From assembly GCA_026004795.1 (NCBI GenBank), contig BPJV01000007.1, positions 124,001 through 188,000 of the forward strand: a DNA stretch of 64,000 nucleotides. The letters are read 5' to 3'. This document shows, piece after piece, positions 49,301-58,635 of the stretch. Source of the DNA: Pirellulaceae bacterium (GTDB lineage Bacteria; Planctomycetota; Planctomycetia; Pirellulales; Pirellulaceae). A model generated the notes under the pieces. It had not been told where the DNA came from. It saw only the letters and a program-made list of their open reading frames with translations, and made no database searches. The translations under genes and the position numbers were made by a program. Position 1 is the stretch's first letter; each line of letters begins with the position of its first letter.

Positions 49301-49782
49301 CTTGTCGTCGCTAATAAGGCAGGAATGGAAGTCCTCGCAGTTCTTGTTCCCGCATTTAAAACGGTACCCTATTTCCCAAATCTCGCGGACGGTCAATGTG
49401 GCGCCTTTATCCGCCTCAGCCTTAAAGAGTCGGCTCATGATTTCACCGTTCCAATCCATCGTGTGGTAAAGCACTATGCGTCCCTTGGTCAAGTTCCACC
49501 GTGACTTTATCGATGTCAAATCCCCGTTCTGCGAACCACTGACGATGCTCCTGCGGAAAGATGTGATGGCGGGGCGGCCTTGCCGCTCCAGCCCGTACCT
49601 TGTCGACGACCGTCAAATCGCCAATGTCATCGTAGCACGTATTATGCACCAGCACGCCGCTGGTGGCGACGCGGTAGAGGTGTTCGCCCTGGACGGTCAG
49701 GTTGTAGACGCGGTGGGTGCCGGGGAGTGTGTGCTTGCGCTCGACCGTAACCAGACCGCCAACGCCGTCGAGCTGTTCGCCC
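49290..49782 (-). pseudogene. HINT-nuclease toxin module E, decayed
   Basis: On the minus strand: the end of a HINT domain (LTVQGEHLYRVATSGVLVHN), then a nuclease-like toxin RHHIFPQEHRQWFAERGFDI, DKVTVELDQGTHSAL, then a frameshift near 49470. The last part resumes as EIWEIGYRFKCGNKNCEDFH in another frame to a stop at 49290-49292. Compared with the module at 53.4-54.4 kb it lacks most of the HINT domain: homology starts abruptly near 49782. The toxin resembles HHIFPQ-type (DUF2380-like) nucleases. Confidence 0.72.
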
Positions 49783-49895
49783 CGGGTGGGCGAAGCTCGC
49801 GCGCAGCCGGATCACGGACATCGTTCTACGCTAACCGATTGCGCCTAACGTTGTCGAACTTATGGTTTGCGGGCTGTGCCGGAGGGGGCAGCCAA

Positions 49896-50141
49896 TTAGC
49901 GTTCTTTGTCACAATCGCTGGCCTGTGGCTCATACCTCTCCAGCCAGGTTATACTATTCCAATCCTCTGGCAGCTGGCGCGACTTCATGAACGCGGAGAC
50001 GTTTGTTCCAGTATTGCTGCTGATGACTTCCACCGATAACCACAACGAATCGCACTCGTCGCAGATGAAACACTCACCAGAAATGCCGCGTATGGTGCAG
50101 CGCCAAATGTTCCCCTGCTCGCAATACGGACAGACAGTCAT
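49896..50141 (-). CDS. Immunity-like protein D with two CxxC motifs
   Basis: An intact 81-residue frame starting MTVCPYCEQGNIWRCTIRGI and continuing GECFICDECDSLW. Two CxxC pairs (CPYC, and CICDEC-type) imply a zinc ribbon, as in small immunity proteins found next to polymorphic toxins. GAGGG stands 7 bases before ATG 50141 (a GTG at 50144 is also possible), and the restored stop of the upstream toxin lies about 15 bases before it, the usual toxin-immunity order. It appears undamaged although its toxin has several frameshifts. The immunity role is inferred from position. Confidence 0.68.
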   Translation of the reverse strand: MTVCPYCEQGNIWRCTIRGISGECFICDECDSLWLSVEVISSNTGTNVSAFMKSRQLPEDWNSITWLERYEPQASDCDKER

Positions 50142-50154
50142 CACAACGCCCTCG

Positions 50155-51100
50155 AATCACGGGAACAACTTTGGAAAAGCAGTAATCAGCATCGCTGGTC
50201 CCATCCTTTATGACGATTTGAATCAATCGCTCTCCGTTCGTCCCGATCGCTCGCCCCATGTCAACGATCCATACGCGGTTTCCATTACTTTGGAGGATTC
50301 CAGGCCCGACGCGTCGCAGCCACGCCTCGTCGATCAGCCCGATAAGTTCATTGCGATTGACATTGAACACGGTATGCGCTCGTTTTGTCGGATCAGGCGA
50401 TAGGTGCGCCAAGACATGCTTGACCCGATTTCCATGTTTGGATCCCTGGCCATAAATCAGCCCTGCGTTGGAACGCCAAGTCTTACCTTACGTGGTCGTA
50501 GACCAGCTTGCCGCAGTTATTATGCACCAGGACGCCGCTGGTGGCGACGCGGTAGAGGTGTTCTCCCTGGACGGTCAGGTTGTCAGACGCGCTGGGTGCC
50601 GGGGGAGCGTGCGTTTGCGCTCGACCGTAACCAGGCCGGCCACGCCGTCGAGCTGTTCGCCTTCGACCAGTTCCGCCGCGCTGAGCCACTCGTTGCGGGT
50701 GACGCTGTAGAACTTGTGGTTGCCCGTCGGACGCAGCGTTTCCAGCTTACCGTCCAGGCCCCGCAGATCCAGCTCGATCACGTCCCGGTTGAGGTGATTG
50801 ACGGTCGTGAGAACCAACCGCCCCGGGCCGGGTGGCGGCTGTGGGCACTCCTGGATCGACAGCACGCGTGCCCGGTCAACCCCTTCCGGCAGACCCATGT
50901 CGACCAGATCCAGCGGCAGCGGCACTTCGGCGCCTTCGCGCGCTCCGACCAGCTCACACCACTGGTTTGACTGCACCGTGCGCACGTTGATGTCGTCCAC
51001 TGTGCCGCCTTCCCAGATTTGGTCGGAGTGGATGGTGAGCAGTTGATGCGTTTCAAAAGGACTTGGCTCGGTCAAGTCGACAGCAGCGCAAGGATGCGGC
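50155..51100 (-). pseudogene. HINT polymorphic toxin module D, multiply frameshifted
   Basis: The HINT part is continuous from about 51100 to 50610: VLSIQECPQPPPGPGRLVL, GNHKFYSVTRNEWLSAAELV, EGEQLDGVAGLVTVERKRTL. Small insertions near 50583 and 50606 break it; it resumes as LTVQGEHLYRVATSGVLVHN then NCGKLVYDHVR. After another one-base insertion near 50493 the toxin continues: GLIYGQGSKHGNRVKHVLAH, FNVNRNELIGLIDEAW, VWIVDMGRAIGTNGERLIQI. A last shift near 50195 is needed to reach ITAFPKLFP and the stop. The HGNRVxHVLxH pattern and final TAFP are typical of one class of small RNase-like contact toxins. Confidence 0.72.
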
Positions 51101-51478
51101 AACACCAACGTGTTTCCAAGACTGCAGTCAAACGTAAGAAGACGAAGCGTGTGTGACTTGCTCGGCTCGGCGATTGTTCTGCTGGGTTTGTCGGAGCGGA
51201 TGGATCAGCCGAGGTATCCTGCGCGAGCTGGACCTGAGCAGCGGTGTGGCGGTATGGACCGGCATCGGGCGCAGCCAGCGGAGTGTCGATAAGGACGTCA
51301 ATGGCGAAGTCTGCTCAATGGGTTCGTTCGCGATGGACGAGGATAGGGGAGCGCGACGGTTGTTCCGGCGGCGGAGAACAAGCTAAAATGCCAATAGGGA
51401 GTCGTGCAAGTCCAACCCTACATAGACGCCGCACTACGTGCAGTTAGTCGATCCTCATTGCGGCAAAAACCAGAGGTC
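51101..51478. other. Unassigned stretch before the PIN toxin-antitoxin pair
   Basis: 378 bases. Plus-strand segments such as LRELDLSSGVAVWTGIGRSQ hint at a decayed gene, but no family was recognised and no complete frame exists. Confidence 0.3.
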
Positions 51479-51730
51479 ATGATGGTTGTTCAAGGTCGAG
51501 TTCAAAACGGGGTTATTGTCTTGGATGGTGATGTCTCGTTGCCAGAAGGCGCCGAGGTGGAGATCGTGGTGCGCGTCGAGCCGAAGGAGGCGAGTGATAC
51601 AATGACGCACGAGCAGCGGAGACGTTTAAGCGATGCATTGGCCAGAATCGACGCGCTCCCCAACGAAAACCCAGGCGATACGTTTAGCGGTGCCGACCAC
51701 GATCGAGTGCTCTACGGAGGTGACGTTTGA
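51479..51730 (+). CDS. Antitoxin of a PIN-type toxin-antitoxin pair
   Basis: 83 residues (ATG 51479, or ATG 51482). VVQGRVQNGVIVLDGDVSLP then EGAEVEIVVRV is a beta-hairpin N-terminus of the AbrB/DUF104-like antitoxin type. The C-terminal half (TMTHEQRRRLSDALARIDAL, then a GDTFSGADHDRVLYG tail) would wrap the toxin. AGAGG precedes the starts. Its stop TGA overlaps the TTG start of the toxin gene, so they are coupled. It would bind the PIN toxin and the operon promoter. Confidence 0.78.
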   Translation: MMVVQGRVQNGVIVLDGDVSLPEGAEVEIVVRVEPKEASDTMTHEQRRRLSDALARIDALPNENPGDTFSGADHDRVLYGGDV

Positions 51731-52119
51731 TCTTTGTTGATACCGGGATCTGGTTCGCACGATTTGCACCCGATGATCCGGCTCATCAACGAGTAGTGGC
51801 CTGGTTTGCCGCGAATGACCAGACGCTTGTGACGCCGGACTATTGCGTCGACGAAACTCTGACCCTGTTAGTTGCCCGGCATCACATTCGACGGTCGATT
51901 GAAGCAGGAAGACATTTCTTTGACCGTTCGTTGGCGGATTTGCATTATTTAACCGTCGACCAACTTCACCGTGCCTGGATTCTGTTTCAGCAGCGCGCGG
52001 CGGCTGGTTGGAGTTTTACAGACTGTACAAGCAAGATTGTGATCGACGAATTGGGGATCAAGACAGCAGCCGTTTTGGACGAGCACTTTCGCCAATTCGG
52101 GATCGAGGTGGTGCCGTAA
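51727..52119 (+). CDS. PIN-domain ribonuclease toxin (VapC-like)
   Basis: 130 residues beginning at a TTG that overlaps the antitoxin stop. The PIN acidic residues are readable: IFVDTGIWFARF (Asp near residue 5), TPDYCVDETLTLLVAR (Glu near 43), GWSFTDCTSKIVI (Asp near 98), and a late Asp or Glu in AAVLDEHFRQFG. The length and order match VapC-type ribonucleases that cleave tRNA or other RNA. The pair is oriented opposite to the surrounding toxin modules and lies between two truncated HINT pieces, consistent with insertion there. Confidence 0.86.
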   Translation: MIFVDTGIWFARFAPDDPAHQRVVAWFAANDQTLVTPDYCVDETLTLLVARHHIRRSIEAGRHFFDRSLADLHYLTVDQLHRAWILFQQRAAAGWSFTDCTSKIVIDELGIKTAAVLDEHFRQFGIEVVP

Positions 52120-52210
52120 CTTATGGCAGCGCCCGGCTGGTGTTGGCTGACAACTCGGAAGTGTGTCGCGACCTTCCAGGCCCAGCATACTTTCCAAGGG
52201 TCCGTCACCC

Positions 52211-52683
52211 ATGTCGACCAGATCCAGCGGCAGCGGCACTTCGGCGCCTTCGCGCGCTCCGACTAGACTCGCACCACTCGTTCGACTGCACCGTGCGGAC
52301 GTTGATGTCGTCCACCGTGCCGTCTTCCCAGACCTGGAACCGCTGAATCGTCAGCAGCTTGTGCGTTTCAGGTCCCGGTTCGGTCAGGTCGAGCGAACCG
52401 GAAGCATACGGATCGGCATCCAGCGCATTCTGCGGCGCATCAACCAGCACGCGATCGAGCGGCCGCAGCTCTTCGATCGGCCGAACGGCCGGCGGCGTGG
52501 TGCGTGATACGGACGTCAGACGAACGTCGGGCTGCTGAGCGAGGACGTCAGCCGTGGCAACCGGAGCCGTTGGAAGGCTGGCCAGCTGTCTGTCGGGCGC
52601 GGATATGCCCGAACCGGAAATCTCGGGCCGCCACATCAGCAGCAACGAGGCAACCAACGCCAACCACCAGCCGATCTGATGTC
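52211..52683 (-). pseudogene. HINT/pretoxin fragment C
   Basis: It begins with a hydrophobic segment (LALVASLLLMWRPEI) and a spacer, then the start of the same HINT module as B and D: IEELRPLDRVLVDAPQNALD, ETHKLLTIQRFQVWEDGTVD, DINVRTVQSNEWCE. A one-base insertion near 52265 shifts the frame; the module stops abruptly at LDLVDMG. It lacks the rest of HINT and any toxin. Confidence 0.7.
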
Positions 52684-52836
52684 TCTAAAGTGGCTGGCCC
52701 CATGGATCTTCCCATGGATCTTCCCCGTTTTCACTCCAAGAAAACACGTCCTGCTACACAAGCAGTCGCTCGCACACCACCGGCCCAACTTGCCAATGGC
52801 CGCGTATCGAGCCCACATGGGCACGCAGTGAAGCAC

Positions 52837-53430
52837 TCACGATTGGCGAGCTGGTTGATCCCAAGGTTGGATCCGGCCCGTTGCAATTGCTGCTTGCACC
52901 TCTCGCTTCAGATCGTGCGATTCTGCGCCGATTGGCCACACCCGATCAAACACCGCTTGAATAACCGGATCACGGTAATCGGCAGGACACCACTCTGCCG
53001 CAGGCGACTCACGTTCCAACTCGTGCCATATAAACTCTTGCAAGTTGAACCAATCCTCGTGCGACATCTTTATAGAGTCAACAAGGCTGGGGGATGGCCA
53101 GTGCGTTTGTGCCTGGATTCGCCGTTGACGCAACTGTTTGCCCACACCCCACCCCTTTTTCAAAAACTGCCGAATTGCACGAACCAAAGCCTCCGCAAAT
53201 GCGTCGCGAAGTCTTCCTTGCCGGTCTGCATCCAGGTAGAACACTTCGGCGATCTGGGAGAAGGCCGGGGTAAACTCCGATTGCTCAGATGCACTTTGCA
53301 AGCGCTTGTACAACTGCCCAAAACTCTCGCCCGGATGGCTCATCACGAAATCAAATACGTCCGTGTAACCCTGCCGAGTCGCTAACTCGCGAACCTTATC
53401 CGGCCAGTTTTTGCACCAGGTTCTCGACAT
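52837..53430 (-). CDS. Immunity-like protein B (intact)
   Basis: An intact frame of about 197 residues (ATG 53430, MSRTWCKNWPDKVRELATRQ; a longer start at 53445 exists). The family is not recognised. Segments: GYTDVFDFVMSHPGESFGQL, EFTPAFSQIAEVFYLDADRQ, LVRAIRQFLKKGWGV, and the C-terminal CPADYRDPVIQAVFDRVWPI with GAESHDLKREVQAAIATGRI. It overlaps the natural end of toxin module B, as immunity genes usually do, and a decayed paralogue lies at 48690. It is intact while its toxin has two frameshifts. The immunity role is inferred only from position. Confidence 0.72.
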   Translation of the reverse strand: MSRTWCKNWPDKVRELATRQGYTDVFDFVMSHPGESFGQLYKRLQSASEQSEFTPAFSQIAEVFYLDADRQGRLRDAFAEALVRAIRQFLKKGWGVGKQLRQRRIQAQTHWPSPSLVDSIKMSHEDWFNLQEFIWHELERESPAAEWCPADYRDPVIQAVFDRVWPIGAESHDLKREVQAAIATGRIQPWDQPARQS

Positions 53431-54420
53431 GCCAACCGTTTCCACCGTCGCTAATAAGGAAGGAACGGGAGTCCTCGCAGTTTCTGCTGCCGCATGAATC
53501 GGTACCCGTTTCTCCAGATTTCGCGAGGCGTCAGTTTTTCACCTTTCGCCAACTCTGCTTTATACAGTTCCTTCATGAGTTTCTCATTCCATTTCATCGT
53601 GTGGAGTGCCGAGTGCGTCCCTTGGTCAAGTTCCACCGTGACTTTATCGATGTCAAATCCGCGTTCTGCGAACCACTGACGATGCTCCTGCGGAAAGATG
53701 TGATAGCGGGGCGGCCTTGCCGCTCCAGCCCGTACCTTGTCGACGACCGGCAAATCGCCAATGTCATCGTAGCACGTATTATGCACCAGGACGCCGCTGG
53801 TGGCGACGCGGTAGAGGTGTTCTCCCTGGACGGTGAGGTTGTAGACGCGGTGGGTGCCGGGGAGCGTGCGCTTTCGCTCGACCGTGACCAGGCCGGCCAC
53901 GCCGTCGAGCTGTTCGCCTTCGACCAGTTCCGCCGCGCTGAGCCACGCATTGCGGGTAACGCTGTAGAACTTGTGGTTGCCCGTCGGACGCAGCGTTTCC
54001 AGCTTACCGTCCGGCCCCGCAGGTCCAGCTCGATGACGTCCCGGTTGAGGTGATTGACTGTGGTCAGAACCAAACGCCCCGGGCCGGGCGGCGGTTGCGG
54101 GCATTGCTGGATCGACAGCACCGTGCCGGTCAGGCCTTCCGGCAGGCCCATGTCGACCAGATCCAGCGGCAGCGGCACTTCGGCGCCTTCGCGCGCTCCG
54201 ACCAGCTCGCACCACTCGTTCGACTGCACCGTGCGGACGTTGATGTCGTCCACGGTGCCGTCGTCCCAGACCTGGATCCGCTGAATCGTCAGCAGCTTGT
54301 GCGTTTCCGGCCCCGGTTCGGTCAGGTCGAGCGAACCGGAAGCATACGGATCGGCATCGAGCGCATTCTGCGGCGCATCAACCAGCACGCGATCGAGCGG
54401 CCGCAGCTCTTCGATCGGTT
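53396..54420 (-). pseudogene. HINT-nuclease polymorphic toxin module B, two frameshifts
   Basis: The HINT part runs VLVDAPQNALDADPYASGSL, DINVRTVQSNEWCELVGARE, then VLTTVNHLNRDVIELDLRG. A one-base loss near 54012 shifts the frame; the next frame gives GNHKFYSVTRNAWLSAAELV, LTVQGEHLYRVATSGVLVHN. The toxin part is RYHIFPQEHRQWFAERGFDI then LDQGTHSALHTMKWNEKLMK, a HHIFPQ/H-x-x-LH nuclease pattern (DUF2380/SHH-like). A second shift (two bases missing near 53490) leads to a premature stop at 53451; corrected, it would continue CGSRNCEDS and HVENLVQKLAG to a stop at 53396. Confidence 0.75.
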
Positions 54421-54541
54421 TTTGGGCCAGCGTCAGGTTTTTTAGCGCAGTGGTGTGAACCCACGAGGTCCGCTACTCTCCGCCCATACGCTCCCGTTCC
54501 AAATTCACCTTACCTCCAGTGGCGAACGCTGCCAGCTATTG

Positions 54542-54940
54542 TCAATTCGTAATACCAAGACGTAATGCTGCGGCTTCGGCGGCTATTTTCACTCCTTCGT
54601 TTTCATCATTTTGCATACGTGCGATCAAATTGATCGTGCGTGTATCTCCGCCACGGAGGAACGGATACAGTGCGCTCAGTGAATGAATGCGAATAACTGG
54701 GCTTGGGTGTGCCGTAAGCTCGTGGAGCCTGTCCAAGAATTCGCCGGTATTGTATCTTTCAGGTCGAATTTCGGACAGAATCCAAGCACCAATCTCTATG
54801 AATTCGTCAGAGGTCGAATTGATTAACTCAAGTAACTCGGTGGGGTCTCGGTCTTCACGAAATTGATCAACCAAGTGATTCAGTTCGGCAGCTGCTTCGT
54901 CGCCGGTATCTAGAATCTGACGTAGTTGCTCTGCGATCAT
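54542..54940 (-). CDS. Immunity-like protein A, HEAT-repeat type
   Basis: 132 residues. Helical repeats are visible: HPSPVIRIHSLSALYPFLRG, RTINLIARMQNDENEGVKIA then AEAAALRLG, the HEAT-like pattern of helical pairs. The ATG at 54938-54940 overlaps the stop of the upstream toxin gene by four bases (ATGA), a strong sign of coupled translation and of a toxin-immunity pair. HEAT/ankyrin-like proteins are a known immunity class in polymorphic toxin loci. It appears intact. Confidence 0.76.
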   Translation of the reverse strand: MIAEQLRQILDTGDEAAAELNHLVDQFREDRDPTELLELINSTSDEFIEIGAWILSEIRPERYNTGEFLDRLHELTAHPSPVIRIHSLSALYPFLRGGDTRTINLIARMQNDENEGVKIAAEAAALRLGITN

Positions 54941-56070
54941 TTTCGGTTCTCCAGAGCTTTGAAGAGCGACGCTAAGAATGCCTCTTCCTCGGTGATTCGA
55001 CGGGCATGAGCCAACCTCTTAGTAGCGCTTCCCGATCCTGAAAGATCAAAAGCCTGCAGTTCTGCCTTGCGTGTGGCGATGCTCGCGCGGTAGTCGTCGA
55101 TTGCGTCTTGAATATCCTCTCGACTCCAGTTCTTGGGCACTCCGTTCGTCGGCACTGGGTCTGCAATTCTGGGGCCAAACTGCGACGCTTTGACGGCTGG
55201 CGTCGCTACCTTGTTCGAGGCCCTATGGACGAGCCGCTGGCCGGCCTCGGCGGCTTCGTCGCCGTATTTTGCAGCGTAGCGAGCAACTTTTCCACCCTTG
55301 CCGACGATGTCGCCGTAGACTGGGATCATGGATGCGAATGCAAGGCCGGCGCCCACATGATCGCCGCGAGCCAATAAAATCACTCCGTTGACTCCATCGG
55401 CCGCTTCACCGATTACGGGAATGCAGCCCACTACGTCTAGCCCCAGTTGGACTTTGTCCCAAAAGCCACCCCAGCCGGATTTATTGTTCGAGCTGCTTGA
55501 ATATGAAGTCGATTGCCCCGAGCCAGAGTACGCGGTGTAGTAGACGCTGCCGGACGAGCCGCCTTGCTCCTCGCCGAACAGATCACCTTGGTAGTCCCCG
55601 GCGTAACCATCGAGATCGCCGCCGTCGGATTGGTCACTTGCGGAGGGATCGGTGCTGCTAGGTGGATCGCCAGTGGTGTCGAGGTAGTCGAGCGGGAAAA
55701 GTTCTTCAAGAGCTTCTTCCAGCGGGGTTTTCCAGAGGTTGGTGTTGGTCGGATGGTATTCGTAACCGCTCAAGTGGACTTCATCGTCGCCGGAGACCGT
55801 GAACGACTCGTCGAACTGGCCGGTCGATGGATCGAAGAGGGCGTTCCAGTTGGCCGAGCGCTGGAACGATGCATCGCGCAGCGATTGGTAATCCCAGCCC
55901 ATCTCGCCCAGCAACAAAACGGCTTGGTCGACCGAATCGTAATGCTGTTGGTAATCGACCGACGAGCTGGCCGAGGAGGATGCCGAACCGTTCCACGTGG
56001 ACGTGTCATCAGCGGCCGAACTGGCCGATGCGATGCCGTTGCGGGGCGGAGCAATACGTGCTGTTGCGGC
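54937..56070 (-). pseudogene. Polymorphic toxin A, C-terminal part; N-terminus truncated
   Basis: An open frame of about 377 codons with no good start: translation reads in from about 56070, where a TGA precedes it, and the hairpin mosaic begins just upstream. Parts: a Ser-rich N-terminal piece (VDYQQHYDSVDQAVLLLGEM, also seen at 10.9 kb), an acidic DPPSSTDPSASDQ linker, a hydrophobic pretoxin block LDVVGCIPVIGEAADGVNGV with ARGDHVGAGLAFASMIPVYG (PT-TG-like), then a C-terminal toxin domain (VPKNWSREDIQDAIDDYRAS, ATRKAELQAF) of unknown activity. The stop overlaps the immunity gene by four bases. The missing N-terminus would have held the secretion and core parts. Confidence 0.75.
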
Positions 56071-56149
56071 TCACAGCGATAGTTCATGCTGTGGCTCATG
56101 GGCGCGATGGATTCAAATACCTTGCCTGCATCGATAGGTCGCCCCTTCA

Positions 56150-56455
56150 GGGCGATCAGGGATCGTGGCGATCTTCTGCCACCCGGGGCGGCGGCCGCGA
56201 GCGAGCGGTGCTCGCTTGACGGCCTTGCCCCGGGCTAGTTTGGTCTGGCCCCTGCGGGGCGTTGCCGCCGGGCTATGCTGCGGATGGGCTTCGCCCAGAC
56301 TTCACACTCGCCTGGACCTGCGTGGAGCGCGATTTCGATGCCCCCAGCCGCTTGAACAACCCGGCCAACCGCCCAACAGTCCCGCAGGGACAGCATGCTG
56401 AAGCCACGACTCGCCAACCCGAGGATCCTAAGTGCCTATCGCAGAAGCACTTGCG
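56150..56455. repeat. Hairpin-rich mosaic repeat, copy C (partial)
   Basis: It begins with the GCCCCTTCAGGGC hairpin, has GGGCGTTGCCGCCGGGC, the GGGCTTCGCCC hairpin, and AACAGTCCCGCAGGGACAGCAT, and ends CAGAAGCACTTGCGTCAA as other copies. The leading double-hairpin module is missing. It replaces the 5' part of toxin gene A. GATGGGTGGCACCAAA follows its end. Confidence 0.75.
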
Positions 56456-56488
56456 TCAAACCCGGTGATGGGTGGCACCAAACTGGCC

Positions 56489-57240
56489 CAGAGTTGCATT
56501 CCCAGTTCGAGTGTCGTTTTCAGCCGTGAAGCGGCGTGATGATCTAGCTTCGGGCGTAAGCCCGGAGTTTGGATAGCACATTGTTTCCCAACAGTCCCGT
56601 TGGGACGGCATGCGTACGCCTTCCCGTAGTGGAATTCGCCAGAACCCCCAAATGCCCACCCGCAGTGGAATTCACCAGAATTCCCAAATGCTTCAATTCG
56701 CCCCGAAGGGGCAGCGCCATGAAAGCCCAGGGCAGAGCGCCAGCGGCGTAGCCGCTGAAAGCGCCGCCCTGGGAACACGAACGACCAACCATCCAAGCCC
56801 TGAAAGGGCGATCCAATTCTGCCCCAGGATGGAGGTGCACATCGAGGTTGTTGGCTGGGAGGCAGAATTACCGCCACCGACGGGTCGAAGATGGGGGCTT
56901 TGTCATGGAGCCGGGGTGTTGTCAAGGATTCTTCGACGTGCCTCGTGGTTGAGCCGATTGCCTCGGGGCCGAGCGGACCACCGCGCCAGTGAATTTGGCC
57001 TTCGGCCAAAGGGGGCGTGTTGCGATTTCGCTTCCTGGGGCGTTGCCGCCAGGCTACGTTGCCGCCAGGGCTTCGCCCAAACTCCACACTCTCCTGGACT
57101 TGCCTGGCGAGCGAGGCCGATTGCGACAGCCGCTCGAACACCCCGGCCAACCGCCCAACCGTCCCGCAGGGACCGCCTGCCGAAGCCACGACTAACCAAC
57201 CCCCGGATCCTAAGTTCTGATCGCAGTGGCACTTGCGTCA
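56489..57240. repeat. Hairpin-rich mosaic repeat, copy D
   Basis: A near-full copy matching B: starts CAGAGTTGCATTCCCAGTTC, module GCCGTGAAGCGGC/GATGATCTAGCTT/CGGGCGTAAGCCCG at 56521-56570, GTCCCGTTGGGAC, two GTGGAATTC-type direct units, CCCCGAAGGGGC, CGGCGTAGCCGC, TTTGGCCTTCGGCCAAA, GTCCCGCAGGGAC, end GCACTTGCGTCAA. The IS110 element is inserted 15 bases after it. Confidence 0.82.
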
Positions 57241-57257
57241 ACCAAATGGATGGGTAG

Positions 57258-58544
<1,287 letters not shown>

Positions 58545-58635
58545 GACAGCCGATGGCACCAACTTTCAATTAATGGGTGGCACAGTCTTTACCTTTATTG
58601 ATTGTTGGGCAGTCTAAGGAGAAGAAAGAAGGGAA

